Source: Prevotella sp. UBA6447
GTDB lineage: Bacteria > Bacteroidota > Bacteroidia > Bacteroidales > Bacteroidaceae
Reading direction: 5' to 3'
DNA: 64,000 nt
Assembly: GCA_002437115.1 (NCBI GenBank)
Contig: DJOD01000013.1
Location: 32,234-96,233, forward strand
The notes beneath the pieces were generated by a model. The model worked only from the letters and a program-made list of their open reading frames with translations. It was not told the DNA's origin and did no database searches. Every line of letters begins with the position of its first letter. Positions within the stretch are counted from its first letter, which is position 1. Shown here piece by piece: positions 34,284 through 43,766 of this stretch. The translations under genes were made by a program, and so were the position numbers.

Positions 34284-35249
34284 TCAGTGGCAGGCAGCGC
34301 CGTCGATGTCGCGGTTGCCGTTGAGGAAAGCGGTGGCAGGCATACGTTTCTTGCCGGCCAACTGCACCTCGCGGAGCTCAAGCCACTCGTCGGCACAGGC
34401 CACCAGGAGCCTCTGGCCGCTGACACTCACGGTGCCCGGCTGGTCGGTAGTGGCACGATGGGTCTTGGCCGCCGCGTAGACCTTGAGCACCGCGTCCTTG
34501 GGCGACAGCGTGGTCCACGCGCCTGGATAGGGCGAGAGGCCTCGGATAAAGTCGTAGACGCGCTTGGCGGGCTGGTTCCAAGCGATGTGGCAGGTATCCT
34601 TGAATATCTTGGGCGCGCCGTGGAGCACGGTTCCAGCGGCCAGCGGAGCCTGCTCCACGGAGGACACCTGGCCATCGCCACGAAGGATGGCATCGACCGT
34701 CTCGATGGCCGCGTCGGCACCGAGGCGCATCAATCCGTCGTAGACATACTCCACGTTGGCATCGTCGGGGATGACAAAGGGCTTGCTGAGGATGATGCGA
34801 CCCGTGTCGATGTCATGGTCGAGGAAGAACGTGGTGACGCCCGTCTCGCGCTCGCCGTTGATGACAGCCCAGTTGATGGGAGCCGCACCGCGATACTGTG
34901 GCAGCAGGGCGGCGTGCACGTTGAACGTGCCAAAACGAGGCATCGCCCACACCACCTCGGGCAGCATACGAAAGGCCACCACCACCTGCAGGTCGGCATG
35001 GTAACCACGCAGCTCGTCCACGAAGGCCGGGTCTTTCATCTTGACCGGCTGCAGCACAGGCAGACCATGGGCTTCGGCGTAGCGTTTCACCTCGCTGGGC
35101 TGCAAGCGGTCCTGGTGCCGGCCGACGGGCTTGTCGGGCTGTGTCACCACGGCCACCACGGTATAGCCGCCCTCGACGAGCCGGCTGAGCGTACCCACCG
35201 CAAACTCGGGTGTCCCCATGAATATGATTCTCAAGTCTTTCTTGTCCAT
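34284..35249 (-). CDS. fmt: Methionyl-tRNA formyltransferase
   Basis: Formylates initiator methionyl-tRNA. The 321-aa product shows the N-terminal MGTPEFAV Rossmann start (residues 11-18), the folate-site residues N110 and H112 in FGTFNVHAALLPQYRGAAPI, and D148 in DHDIDTG. The C-terminal OB-like domain has the expected SPYPGAWT sequence. The last residues (GNRDIDGAACH) end exactly where an integrase fragment begins, so the extreme C-terminus may have been changed by insertion. A promoter is present at 35286-35317. Confidence 0.96.
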   Translation of the reverse strand: MDKKDLRIIFMGTPEFAVGTLSRLVEGGYTVVAVVTQPDKPVGRHQDRLQPSEVKRYAEAHGLPVLQPVKMKDPAFVDELRGYHADLQVVVAFRMLPEVVWAMPRFGTFNVHAALLPQYRGAAPINWAVINGERETGVTTFFLDHDIDTGRIILSKPFVIPDDANVEYVYDGLMRLGADAAIETVDAILRGDGQVSSVEQAPLAAGTVLHGAPKIFKDTCHIAWNQPAKRVYDFIRGLSPYPGAWTTLSPKDAVLKVYAAAKTHRATTDQPGTVSVSGQRLLVACADEWLELREVQLAGKKRMPATAFLNGNRDIDGAACH

Positions 35250-35285
35250 TGTCTTATGTTATATCGTTTGTTCTGTTAGCAAGTG

Positions 35286-35317
35286 CAAATATCGCTTATT
35301 TTTCGCATTAACCCAAA
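35286..35317 (-). promoter_or_regulatory. Probable fmt promoter
   Basis: Minus strand: TTTG (35314-35317), 20-nt spacer, then GATATTTG (35286-35293), one mismatch from TAnnTTTG at the first position. Confidence 0.6.
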
Positions 35318-35360
35318 TTTTGTCGCCATTAACTGCCGCACGGAGTCGGCTAACGACCAT

Positions 35361-35404
35361 GGAAACAGCAAGCCTCGCGCAGGTTTAGACCTGGGGGCGT
35401 TTCC
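35361..35404 (-). terminator. Hairpin downstream of the tricorn-like gene
   Basis: GGAAAC (35361-35366) pairs with GTTTCC (35399-35404), with an inner stem CAGGT (35380-35384) and ACCTG (35389-35393). It lies between the protease stop and the fmt promoter. There is no T-run, so termination is only probable. Confidence 0.45.
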
Positions 35405-35425
35405 CTCTTGAACGTTGTCTATGAA

Positions 35426-38400
35426 TCACTTTTTCATCATCTCCTCGACAGCGCGCCGGAGCTGCTGGTCGTCGCCCGAAAGCTGTTGCTCAGGCGAGTT
35501 GTAGACGACGATGTCGGGCGTGAGCGTCTGGTTCTCGCCCAGCTTGCCGTCCATACCCTCACATCCCACCTGCGGTATGCCGAAAACTGTCTGCCCGTCG
35601 AGCATGGTCTCCCACCACACAGCCGTCATGGTGCCTGCCACGGGTGCTCCGATCACCGGCCCGATGCCAAGTTTCTGGTAGACATAGGGGAAGCCGTGCC
35701 CGTTGCTGTAATCGTCCTCACAAACCAACACACATGAGGGCTTGACCCACTTGTTCCAAGGATCCCAGCCGATAAACTGGCCACGGGGCACGAAGCTCTG
35801 GTACTGTCGACCGCTGAGCAGCGTGCAGAGATCGTCGTGGAGCCAGCCGCCGCCATTGTGGCGCTCATCGACGACGACGGCCTTCTTCTGGCGGTTACTG
35901 TCGCTGAGGAGCTCCGAGAACACCTCGCGGAAGCTCTCCGAGTTCATGGCCTTGACGTGCACGTAGGCCACCTGCCCCCCCGACCACTTGTCGACCATGG
36001 CCTTGTTGCGGTCCACCCAGCGGCGATAGAGCAGGTTGTTCTGCTCGCTGTAGCTGATGGCCTTCACCGTCACGTCGCGTCCGCCCTTGAGGGTGACGCG
36101 CACGGGCCGTCCCACCTTGCCGTCGAGCAGCGCGTTGTAGTCTTGCCCGGCCTTGATTTCCTGTCCGTCGATAGCCTCAATGATGTCGCCCGCCTTAACC
36201 TTGGTGTCGCGCACGGCGAAGGGTCCGCGCTTGATGACCTCCTGAATCTTCAGACCATCGCCCTCATACGCCGGGTCGAAGAAGAGACCGAGGCAAGCCG
36301 TGGGCAGCGAGACACCGCCGCCGTAGAAACGCGCACCAGTGTGGCTGACGTTGAGCTCGCCCAACAGCTCAGAGAGCATCTCGCCGAAGTCGTAGCCGTT
36401 GTTGATGTGGGGCAAGAACTTCTCGTAAGTGGCGCGATAGTAGTCCCAGTCCACGCCATTGAGGTCGGCGGCGTAGAGCTTTTCCTTCACTTGCTGCCAG
36501 GCATGTCCGAACATGTAGGCGCGCTCGTCGTAGGGACGGTAGTTGAATCGCGCCTCGAAGCCGATGCTCTTGGTTTGCGCGCCAGCGAGTGTGAACCGGC
36601 GTATGGAGCCCCCGCAAAGATAGAGGTTTTTCACGTCCTTGTCAGCCACCACCTGTCCGCCGATTCCCTTGGCCACTATCTGTGTGCGCCCCTCTCTTAT
36701 GTCGTGTTTCCACAGGTCTGAGCCACCCTCGAAACGGGCCTGGTAATAGAGCGTGGCCCCATCGGGCGTGAGCACACAGTCGCCCATGTGCGACGAGTTG
36801 ACGGTGAGGCGTATCACGCGGTCGCGACAGTTGTCGAGGTCGAGCTTCAGCGGCTCTGCCTTCTCGGGCTTCACGGGGTCGGCCGAGGCAGTCTTTGCCT
36901 TGTCCTTGGCTTTCTTCTCGTCTTCTTTTTCTTTCTTATCTTCCTTCTTTTGCTCCTCCTTGCTGGTCTCCTTCCAGCGCGCATATTCCTCCTTGCTCAT
37001 GCGAAACTGCTCATAAGCGTCAAGGTCGAAGAACATGATGTAAGCATCGTCCTCCGTTCCCCATGAGCCGTGGCTACGATACCCGGCGCGGTCGCTCTGG
37101 AAGAGCATGGCCTTGCCGCCGAGCACCCACTTGCCGTTGCCGTCGTTGTATCCGCTGTTGGTGACGTTGCGTATCTCCCCCTTGCCGTCGGCGGGCACGA
37201 GCGCGATATCGCGGTTGTTCCATCCGCCGATGCCGATGTAGCTTGCCAGCAGCCACCGGCTGTCGGGGCTCCACTCAAACCACTGGTCGCCGTCCGAGTA
37301 GCTGTACATGTACTTGCCGTCCATGAGCTGGCGCACGTCGTGGCTCTTCACGTCGACGGCGCAGAGGCGCGTGCGGTCTTCGAGGAAGGCCACGCTCTTG
37401 CCGTCGGGACTGTACTTGGGCTGGAAGCTCGTCTTGCCCGACTTGACCAGCTGTTCCTCCTCGATGTCGGTGGCATAAGTGAAGAGGTCGTCCTTCTTGT
37501 TCTTCAGCGAGCTCTGGTAAATCTGCCAGCAGCCGCCGCGCTCGGCAGCGTAGACGAGGCTGCGGCCGTCGGGCGAGAAGTCGATGGAGCGTTCCTGCTC
37601 AGGCGTGTCGGTGATCTGCCTGGTGGTGTTGTAGTCGACACTTGTCACATAAACGTCGCCGTGCATCACGAAGGCCACCTCCTTGCCGTTAGGCGACACG
37701 GCAATCTCCGAGGCACCCGAGTAACGGGTCTGGCGGCTCAGGTCGGTGTCGGTGCGGTCGGCCGTGAGGCTGACGCTCACCTTGCGGGGCTCCTCTCCAT
37801 CACGCAGGGTGTAGAGCTCGCCGTCGTAGCCGAAGGAGAGTGTGCCATCGTTGGCCCGTGTGAGGAAGCGCACGGGGTTGCCCTTGAAATGGGTGAGTTG
37901 CTGGCGAGCCTGTCCGCCAAGGCTGGCGCGATAGACGTTGAACGTGCCATCCTCCTCGCTCAAGTAATAATAGGTGTCGCCCTGTCCCCACACAGGGTTG
38001 CGATCCTCGCCGGCAAAGTGGGTGAGCTGCCGGTAGTGGCCGTCGTGGCGGAGCCAGATGTCGCGCGTGATGGGCGACGTGTGGTGCTTGCGCCACTCAT
38101 CCTCGTAACCCTTCTGGTCATGGTAGAGCACATCGCCCTGGCTGTTGATGCTTGGACTCTTCATGGTGAGCTCTGAGAAGAGGGTTGGCCGGCCGCCCGT
38201 GACGCTGACGCTGTAGAGTTGCGGAAAGGAGTTGCTGGCAAAGAAGATGCTCTGCGCCGTGGGCATGACCGCCGACTCGAAGAGCACGTGGCCGTCGTCA
38301 GCGAAGCCCACAGGTGTCTCCGAGCCGCTACTGGTGGTGAGGCGGTGAGGCTCACCGCCATCGCGTGGCACGAGCCACACGTCGAGGCTTCCCTCGCGCG

Positions 38401-38647
38401 TGGAGGCGAAGGCCACGAAGCGGCTGTCGGGGCTCCACACGGGATAGCTGTCGAAGGCCGGGTGGGTGGTGAGTTGCTTGGCCTGTCCGCCAGCCGTGGG
38501 TACAGTCCAGATGTCGCCCTTATAGGCAAAGGCTATCAGCGTGCCGTCGGGCGAGATGGCACTGTGGCGCATCCAGAGCGGAGTTTGTTGGGCCAAGGCC
38601 GTGGCGCTGAAGGCCAAGGCTGCGAAGGCAATGAGCGTTTTTTTCAT
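35426..38647 (-). CDS. Tricorn-like S41 family protease, exported
   Basis: The ATG at 38647 gives a 1073-aa protein with signal peptide (MKKTLIAFAALAFSATALA). The N-terminal half is a beta-propeller of WD40/PD40 repeats (AISPDGTLIAFAYKGDIW; YPVWSPDSRFVAFAS; SFQPKYSPDGKSVAFLEDR). A highly charged Lys/Glu linker follows, then the core with SELNVSHTGARFYGG (conserved Ser-His), a PDZ domain (IQEVIKRGPFAVRDTKVKAG) and the S41 domain VVVDERHNGGG, DDYSNGHGFPY (likely nucleophile Ser) and GCEGMDGKLGEN. It degrades peptides or proteins in the periplasm or at the surface. It is the third gene behind sulfatase and kinase. Confidence 0.92.
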   Translation of the reverse strand: MKKTLIAFAALAFSATALAQQTPLWMRHSAISPDGTLIAFAYKGDIWTVPTAGGQAKQLTTHPAFDSYPVWSPDSRFVAFASTREGSLDVWLVPRDGGEPHRLTTSSGSETPVGFADDGHVLFESAVMPTAQSIFFASNSFPQLYSVSVTGGRPTLFSELTMKSPSINSQGDVLYHDQKGYEDEWRKHHTSPITRDIWLRHDGHYRQLTHFAGEDRNPVWGQGDTYYYLSEEDGTFNVYRASLGGQARQQLTHFKGNPVRFLTRANDGTLSFGYDGELYTLRDGEEPRKVSVSLTADRTDTDLSRQTRYSGASEIAVSPNGKEVAFVMHGDVYVTSVDYNTTRQITDTPEQERSIDFSPDGRSLVYAAERGGCWQIYQSSLKNKKDDLFTYATDIEEEQLVKSGKTSFQPKYSPDGKSVAFLEDRTRLCAVDVKSHDVRQLMDGKYMYSYSDGDQWFEWSPDSRWLLASYIGIGGWNNRDIALVPADGKGEIRNVTNSGYNDGNGKWVLGGKAMLFQSDRAGYRSHGSWGTEDDAYIMFFDLDAYEQFRMSKEEYARWKETSKEEQKKEDKKEKEDEKKAKDKAKTASADPVKPEKAEPLKLDLDNCRDRVIRLTVNSSHMGDCVLTPDGATLYYQARFEGGSDLWKHDIREGRTQIVAKGIGGQVVADKDVKNLYLCGGSIRRFTLAGAQTKSIGFEARFNYRPYDERAYMFGHAWQQVKEKLYAADLNGVDWDYYRATYEKFLPHINNGYDFGEMLSELLGELNVSHTGARFYGGGVSLPTACLGLFFDPAYEGDGLKIQEVIKRGPFAVRDTKVKAGDIIEAIDGQEIKAGQDYNALLDGKVGRPVRVTLKGGRDVTVKAISYSEQNNLLYRRWVDRNKAMVDKWSGGQVAYVHVKAMNSESFREVFSELLSDSNRQKKAVVVDERHNGGGWLHDDLCTLLSGRQYQSFVPRGQFIGWDPWNKWVKPSCVLVCEDDYSNGHGFPYVYQKLGIGPVIGAPVAGTMTAVWWETMLDGQTVFGIPQVGCEGMDGKLGENQTLTPDIVVYNSPEQQLSGDDQQLRRAVEEMMKK

Positions 38648-38743
38648 GTGAGCGTGTTGAATGGTAAAACAAAAAAAATGCCGCCTGCTCCGCGCCGCCG
38701 CAGTGAGGCGAGGCGTGAGGCAAGCGGCCATGCGGGTATGCCG

Positions 38744-39832
38744 TTAGATGAGTGTGCGGATGAAGTTGTCCATCATGTCGTAGTGGTCGACGACATGGTG
38801 GTAGAGCGCCTGCTGGTTGCGCGCGCGCACCAGGTTGTGCTCCGGGTATTTGCATTTCCAATAGTGGTCGCCGCTGAGGTAGTCCCACAGGAACCTGACA
38901 CTTTGCATGAAGGGGAAGAGAGCCACGGCGTATGGCAGGTTCTCCACCTCAATGGGTGAGAGGAAGGAGCGTGCCGACGAGACGTATCCCTCGGTGAAGG
39001 CACGGAAGATGTCCTCGTTGAACCCCACGCTCTCGAGGTCGGGGTCGTCCTCGGCCACGAAGTTGGCTCCTGTGCGCAGGAAGTCACCATAATCGGAGAA
39101 GACAAAACTGGGCATGACGGTGTCGAGGTCGATGACGCAGAGCACGTTGCCTTGCTTGTCATACATCACGTTGTTGACCTTCGTGTCGCAGTGGCAGATG
39201 CGCTTGGGCAGCTTGCCCTCGCGGTAGAGCCGCTCAGCCTTGCACATCTCATGCATGTCCTTCTGCAGGTCGGCGATGATGTCGGTCGCGCCCTTCACGC
39301 GTCCGGCCTTGTCGGCGGCGATGGCCTCCTCCAACTGTTTGGCACGCAGCTCCATGTTATGGAAGTCGGGGATGGTCTCGCCGAGTTGCTCGGGCAGGTC
39401 GACGAGCATGCGCTCAAAGTCACCGAAGGCCTTGCCGGTGTTGCGCGACGAGACAGGGTCCACCTGCTCACGCGTGACGGCATCGGGTATGAACACCGAC
39501 ACGCGCCAGTAGCGCGCCTCGGGATCGCGGTAGTAGGTCTTTCCCTCCCTTGTGGGCACGAAGCGCAGCACCTTGCGGTCTATGTCGGCCGTGTGCGCCT
39601 CCTCGAGCTTGCGGCGTATGTGTCGGGTTACAGCCTCGATGTTGCGTTGCAAGAGGTCGACATCGGTGAATATGCTGTTGTTGATGCGCTGAAGCACGTA
39701 GTCGGGCGCTGTGCCCTCGGTGGTGACACGGTAGGTGTCGTTGATGAGCCCGTTGCCCAGGGGTTTCACAGCCTCAACCTGCCCATCGATGAGAAACTGT
39801 GTGAGGATGTTGTCTAAGTTAGTTATTTGCAT
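38744..39832 (-). CDS. APH-fold phosphotransferase, putative N-acetylhexosamine kinase (NahK/MdsC-like)
   Basis: A 362-aa cytoplasmic kinase-fold protein. GNGLINDTYRV is the nucleotide loop, YVLQRINNSIF the Lys-region substitute, HCDTKVNNVMYD the catalytic loop (Asp in HCD) and VIDLDTVMPSFVFSDYGDFL the metal-binding DFG equivalent. This pattern fits NahK-type enzymes that phosphorylate GlcNAc/GalNAc at C1, and the MdsC proteins next to Prevotella mucin desulfatases (recalled). It is 34 bp behind the sulfatase gene, which supports amino-sugar salvage after desulfation. Other sugar or choline substrates remain possible. Confidence 0.8.
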   Translation of the reverse strand: MQITNLDNILTQFLIDGQVEAVKPLGNGLINDTYRVTTEGTAPDYVLQRINNSIFTDVDLLQRNIEAVTRHIRRKLEEAHTADIDRKVLRFVPTREGKTYYRDPEARYWRVSVFIPDAVTREQVDPVSSRNTGKAFGDFERMLVDLPEQLGETIPDFHNMELRAKQLEEAIAADKAGRVKGATDIIADLQKDMHEMCKAERLYREGKLPKRICHCDTKVNNVMYDKQGNVLCVIDLDTVMPSFVFSDYGDFLRTGANFVAEDDPDLESVGFNEDIFRAFTEGYVSSARSFLSPIEVENLPYAVALFPFMQSVRFLWDYLSGDHYWKCKYPEHNLVRARNQQALYHHVVDHYDMMDNFIRTLI

Positions 39833-39866
39833 ATAATTAGCAGTATTTAATTGATTTAGTTGTGGC

Positions 39867-41420
39867 TTAATACTCGTCGACCTTGAGGTCCTTGCGATAG
39901 CGGCTGAGGGCTTGCTGCAACTCCTTGGTTATTTTCTCGTAGCCCTTCTTTCCGAAAAGGTTGTTGAGCTCGTGCGGATCGCGCTTCATGTCGTAGAGCT
40001 CCTCGTAGTCGACGGTGTCGTGGTCGCCCTTCATGGGCGCTCCATAGAAATGGATGAGCTTGTAACGGTTGTTGCGCACGCCATCGTGACGCCTGACGTG
40101 GTGCTCGGCGGGGTAGTCGTAATAGTGGTAGTAGATGTCTTTCCGCCAGCCCTTGTCGTTGCCGTCGAAGAGGTCGAGCAGGGAACGCCCCGACATGTCG
40201 GCGGGCTTCTTCACGCCGGCCGCGTCGAGCATGGTGGGCGCGAAGTCGATGTTCTGCACCAGCCGTCGCTCCACCTTCCCGGGCTTGATGGCCTTGGGGA
40301 AGCGCACGATGAGCGGTGTGCGCAAGCTCTCCTCATACATGAACCGCTTGTCGAACCAACCATGCTCACCCATGTAGAACCCTTGGTCGGAACAGTAGAC
40401 GAGGATGGTGTTGTCGAGCAGGCTGTTGCGCTCAAGATACTCATAGATGTCGCCCACGCTCTCGTCGACCGACCGGATGACAGAGAGATAGTCGTGCATG
40501 TAGCGCTGGTATTTCCACACGGCCAGCGCGCTGTCGCTGAGGTTGGCCTGGAGCATGACCCGGTTGCGCGGGGCATAGTAAGCGTCCCAAGCCTTCTTCT
40601 GCAGCTCGTCCATACGAGCCAGCCCCCACAGGCGCATGGTGCTGTCGAGCTCATATACCTTGTTGTCGTAGGCCAACTGCATGTGCCGAGCGATGGTCAT
40701 CTCCTGCTGTTTGGCGCAGGTGCCACGCGTGGCATAGTCGTCCCAGAAGGTCTCGGGCAGTGGAAACTCGATGTTGTCGTAGAGCCCGAGATACTTGAGG
40801 TCAGGCATCCAGGTGCGGTGGGGTGCCTTGTGCTCCATGAGAAGGAAGAAAGGCTTCGACTTGTCGCGGCCATTGAGAAACTCCACGGCGTGCTCGGTGA
40901 CAAGGTCAGTGGCGTAGCCCTGCTCACGCACATACTTGCCATGGGAATCGTGTGAGAGGAAGGCGGGGTTGTAGTAGTCGCCCTGGTTCCAGAAGATGCG
41001 GAAGAAGTCGAACCCCTTGGGGCGGCACTGCATGTGCCACTTGCCGACGACAGCCGTCTGGTAGCCGGCGTCGCGTAGGAGCTCAGAGACGAACGTCTTG
41101 GTGGTGTCGATGCCCTTGTCGAGCGTGCGCTGACCGCTCTGGTGGCTGTAGAGGCCGGTGAGCAGGCAAGCGCGGGCCGGGGTCGAGAGTGAGTTTTCCA
41201 CAAAGGCGTCGTCGAAACGCACGCCTTCCTTAGCCAGGCGGTCGATGTTGGGCGTGGGTGCCAATTTCGACACCTCGCTGCCATAGGCTGAGATGGTTTG
41301 GAACGCGTGGTCGTCGGTAATGATCCACACGATGTTGGGGCGCTGCGCCTGCGCGGCGGCGTTCAGCCCGCATCCAGCAAAGAGGATGGCTGAAAAGAGG
41401 CGTGTGTTGTTGGGATTCAT
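39867..41420 (-). CDS. Ser-type sulfatase, probably mucin-desulfating
   Basis: A 517-aa exported sulfatase (signal peptide ending NAAAQA). The maturation motif is Ser79-Thr-Pro-Ala-Arg83 followed by ACLLTG, so the active-site formylglycine derives from serine and needs an anaerobic maturase, which is encoded next door. Metal ligands are in WIITDDH (Asp36, Asp37) and later YCSDQGFYMGEHGWFDK. The C-terminal LYDMKRDPHELNNLFG is the usual sulfatase end. It likely removes sulfate from host or dietary glycans such as GlcNAc-6-sulfate; the exact linkage is not visible. It heads a sulfatase-kinase-protease operon with a promoter at 41476-41506. Confidence 0.93.
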   Translation of the reverse strand: MNPNNTRLFSAILFAGCGLNAAAQAQRPNIVWIITDDHAFQTISAYGSEVSKLAPTPNIDRLAKEGVRFDDAFVENSLSTPARACLLTGLYSHQSGQRTLDKGIDTTKTFVSELLRDAGYQTAVVGKWHMQCRPKGFDFFRIFWNQGDYYNPAFLSHDSHGKYVREQGYATDLVTEHAVEFLNGRDKSKPFFLLMEHKAPHRTWMPDLKYLGLYDNIEFPLPETFWDDYATRGTCAKQQEMTIARHMQLAYDNKVYELDSTMRLWGLARMDELQKKAWDAYYAPRNRVMLQANLSDSALAVWKYQRYMHDYLSVIRSVDESVGDIYEYLERNSLLDNTILVYCSDQGFYMGEHGWFDKRFMYEESLRTPLIVRFPKAIKPGKVERRLVQNIDFAPTMLDAAGVKKPADMSGRSLLDLFDGNDKGWRKDIYYHYYDYPAEHHVRRHDGVRNNRYKLIHFYGAPMKGDHDTVDYEELYDMKRDPHELNNLFGKKGYEKITKELQQALSRYRKDLKVDEY

Positions 41421-41475
41421 GTTGCTATTTGGCGGTTTTTAGCGGGGCTGCCAAGGTAAGGCTGCCTTTTCTGTG

Positions 41476-41506
41476 CAAAGGTAAGCAAAGGTGAGGAAAA
41501 AGCAAA
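41476..41506 (-). promoter_or_regulatory. Promoter of the sulfatase operon
   Basis: Minus strand: TTTG (41503-41506), 19-nt spacer, TACCTTTG (41476-41483). Full consensus match. Confidence 0.8.
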
Positions 41507-41536
41507 GGTTTTCGTGATATTGTTTGAAAACTTTTG

Positions 41537-41544
41537 TAACTTTG
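41537..41544 (+). promoter_or_regulatory. -7 element for the sulfatase-maturing enzyme gene
   Basis: TAACTTTG fits TAnnTTTG and lies 24 nt before the chosen ATG at 41569. The -33 region (about 41510-41516, TTTCGTG) is only a partial match. Confidence 0.5.
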
Positions 41545-41568
41545 TCTTTCAATCATCATATCGTCATC

Positions 41569-42837
41569 ATGTCTGCACCAACCAACCACGGGCCTTCAGT
41601 CCCCCACTCCACCGCCACGCCCTTTGCCAGGCCCCTCTACGTCATGGCCAAGCCCGTGGGAGCGACTTGCAACCTGCATTGCGACTACTGCTACTACCTG
41701 GAGAAGGCGTGCCTTCACGAAGGGGGGCGTGGGCATCTGCTCTCCGACGAACTGCTGGAACGCTTCGTGCGACAGTATATCGAGAGCCAGACCACAGAAG
41801 AGGTGCTCTTCACCTGGCACGGTGGCGAACCGTTGCTGCGGCCGCTCGCTTTCTACGAGAAAGTGGTGGCGTTGCAACACCGCTATGCCAACGGGCACCG
41901 CATTGCCAACAGCCTGCAGACCAACGGCACGCTCATCGACGGCCGCTGGGCGCAGTTTTTCCAGGAACAGGGATGGCTCGTCGGCGTGTCGATAGACGGT
42001 CCTGAGGCTTACCACGACGCCTACCGCCACACACGAGGTGGCGGACCGTCGTTCAGCAAGGTGATGGCGGGCATAGACAAGCTCAACCGACACGGCGTGG
42101 CATGGAACGCGCTGGCCGTGGCCAACCGACTCAATGGAGACCATGGGCTGGAATTCTACCATTTCTTCAAGGACATTGGCTGCCAATACATCCAGATCAC
42201 ACCCGTGGTGGAGCGGCTCTGCCCACACTCCGACGGCCGACAACTGGCGGCGGTCGACGAGGAAGGCGAGGTGGCTCCGTTCTCCATCCGACCGAGGCAG
42301 TGGGGACATTTCCTATGCGACATCTTTGACGAGTGGGTGCGCCACGACGTGAGCCGTTACTACATCAACCTCTTCGACGCCACGCTGGCCAACTGGGTGG
42401 GGGTGGCACCAGGCATCTGCACCATGGCCAAGCACTGTGGACACGCCGGTGTGATGGAGCACAACGGCGATGTGTACCCTTGCGACCACTTCGTATTTCC
42501 AGAGTACAAGCTGGGCAACATCCGTGAACAGACGCTGGTGGAGATGATGTATGGGGAACGGCAGCGACGCTTCGGGCAGGCCAAGGCCGAAAATCTCCCT
42601 GGCCAGTGTCGGCAGTGTGCATGGCTTGATCTGTGCCACGGCGAGTGCCCTCGCAACCGCTTTGCCCGCACAGCCAATGGCCAACCAGGACTCAATTACC
42701 TGTGCGAGGGCTACCAATTATTTTTCGAGCACACGGCTCCTTACATGGGCTTGATGAAAAGGCTACTCGCGCAGCGTCGCGCCCCAGCCGAAATCATGCG
42801 GCTGCTGGCCTTGACTGAGCAACACGCAACTTACTGA
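41569..42837 (+). CDS. Anaerobic sulfatase-maturating enzyme (radical SAM, SPASM)
   Basis: Converts the active-site Ser or Cys of sulfatases to formylglycine. I use the ATG at 41569 (422 aa) since the longer TTG-started frame runs through the promoter. The radical SAM motif CNLHCDYC holds Cys34, Cys38 and Cys41; TWHGGEPLL is the GGE motif. The C-terminal SPASM cysteines occur in CTMAKHCG, VYPCDHFVFPEYKLGN and CRQCAWLDLCHGECPRNRF. It is divergent from the Ser-type sulfatase, its evident substrate. Confidence 0.94.
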   Translation: MSAPTNHGPSVPHSTATPFARPLYVMAKPVGATCNLHCDYCYYLEKACLHEGGRGHLLSDELLERFVRQYIESQTTEEVLFTWHGGEPLLRPLAFYEKVVALQHRYANGHRIANSLQTNGTLIDGRWAQFFQEQGWLVGVSIDGPEAYHDAYRHTRGGGPSFSKVMAGIDKLNRHGVAWNALAVANRLNGDHGLEFYHFFKDIGCQYIQITPVVERLCPHSDGRQLAAVDEEGEVAPFSIRPRQWGHFLCDIFDEWVRHDVSRYYINLFDATLANWVGVAPGICTMAKHCGHAGVMEHNGDVYPCDHFVFPEYKLGNIREQTLVEMMYGERQRRFGQAKAENLPGQCRQCAWLDLCHGECPRNRFARTANGQPGLNYLCEGYQLFFEHTAPYMGLMKRLLAQRRAPAEIMRLLALTEQHATY

Positions 42838-42965
42838 ATATCCGTGGAAAGTATATTACAAGAAATAACAATCTCCTCAAGTTTAGGATTTAGGTGCGCT
42901 GGCTACAATCACCTTTACCGCTTGCCATAGCATGAAATGTTTCGCGGATTATTTTCCGGTTTCTC

Positions 42966-43766
42966 TCAGAAGTCCCATTTCACGCCCAGGCAAGGCCGGC
43001 ACTTGAAGCCGCCTGTGGATCCGAAGTTATTCGAGAGCTCCACTTCGCCGCCCACATTGAGGTTGTCCACACCAATGTGGCGACCCACGTTGTACCACAA
43101 CTGCGGCTCGCTGGTGAACACGGTGTGCTTGGTCGTGCAGGAGCCATCTTCCTTGTAGTCGACACCGTGTGTCTCCCACCAGAAGTCGGCAAAGCCGTCG
43201 AATGTGAGCCCCTTGAGACCGAAGATGTCGCGGCAAGTCCACACGGCCGTCAGCTGCATGGGTACGTTCTGGTCTGTTGCGCGGATGGTCTTGTAAAGTG
43301 CCTCCAGGGTCAGGGTGTTGCGGTAGGCCTTGTCGTGGATGAAATACTCGGCACCGAAGAGCCACGCGTTATTGATGGGATAGCTCTTGGTGATGCCGCC
43401 ATTGTATTCCACGTGCAGGTTCCAGTTTTTCATCCGCGTGTTCTTCCAAAAGTTAAGCGCACGCGAAATCTCTGTGTACGTCCCGCCCTGCGAGATGTTC
43501 TTGCTGCCAACGACCATCTTGTCGTAGTTGAAATCGTGGTCGACAAAGAAGTAGGTGCTTCCCCACTTGTCTTGTTTGAACATTTCGAGCGTGAGGGTCA
43601 TGAATTTGCGGTCGGAACCGAAGTCGTATAAAACCTGTGCGTTGACCTGCGCCCTGGCGTTGGCCTTGCCGAGCAGCAAGGCTGCGATGAAGACCAGTGC
43701 GATCCTCATGAGGCGGTTTGCCGACTGTTGCTTACTTCCTGTGTGTGTGCTTGTAGAATACTTCAT
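42966..43766 (-). CDS. DUF5020-like outer-membrane beta-barrel (Tsx-like)
   Basis: From the ATG at 43766 the product is 266 aa; an alternative ATG at 43709 starts the hydrophobic signal RIALVFIAALLLGKANARAQ at once. The mature part is all short amphipathic strands with aromatic girdle residues (TYFFVDHDFNYD, FADFWWETHG, LWYNVGRHIGV) and ends LGVKWDF with a terminal Phe, typical of a BAM-inserted barrel. The family recalled is DUF5020, related to Tsx-type nucleoside channels. Its neighbour is a degraded transporter. A TAAATTTG element at 43820-43827 may be its -7 box. Confidence 0.78.
   Translation of the reverse strand: MKYSTSTHTGSKQQSANRLMRIALVFIAALLLGKANARAQVNAQVLYDFGSDRKFMTLTLEMFKQDKWGSTYFFVDHDFNYDKMVVGSKNISQGGTYTEISRALNFWKNTRMKNWNLHVEYNGGITKSYPINNAWLFGAEYFIHDKAYRNTLTLEALYKTIRATDQNVPMQLTAVWTCRDIFGLKGLTFDGFADFWWETHGVDYKEDGSCTTKHTVFTSEPQLWYNVGRHIGVDNLNVGGEVELSNNFGSTGGFKCRPCLGVKWDF

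Noticed and set aside
37070..38176. A 368-codon plus-strand frame opposite the tricorn-like gene
   Set aside because: It overlaps conserved propeller repeats of the protease and shows no family features.
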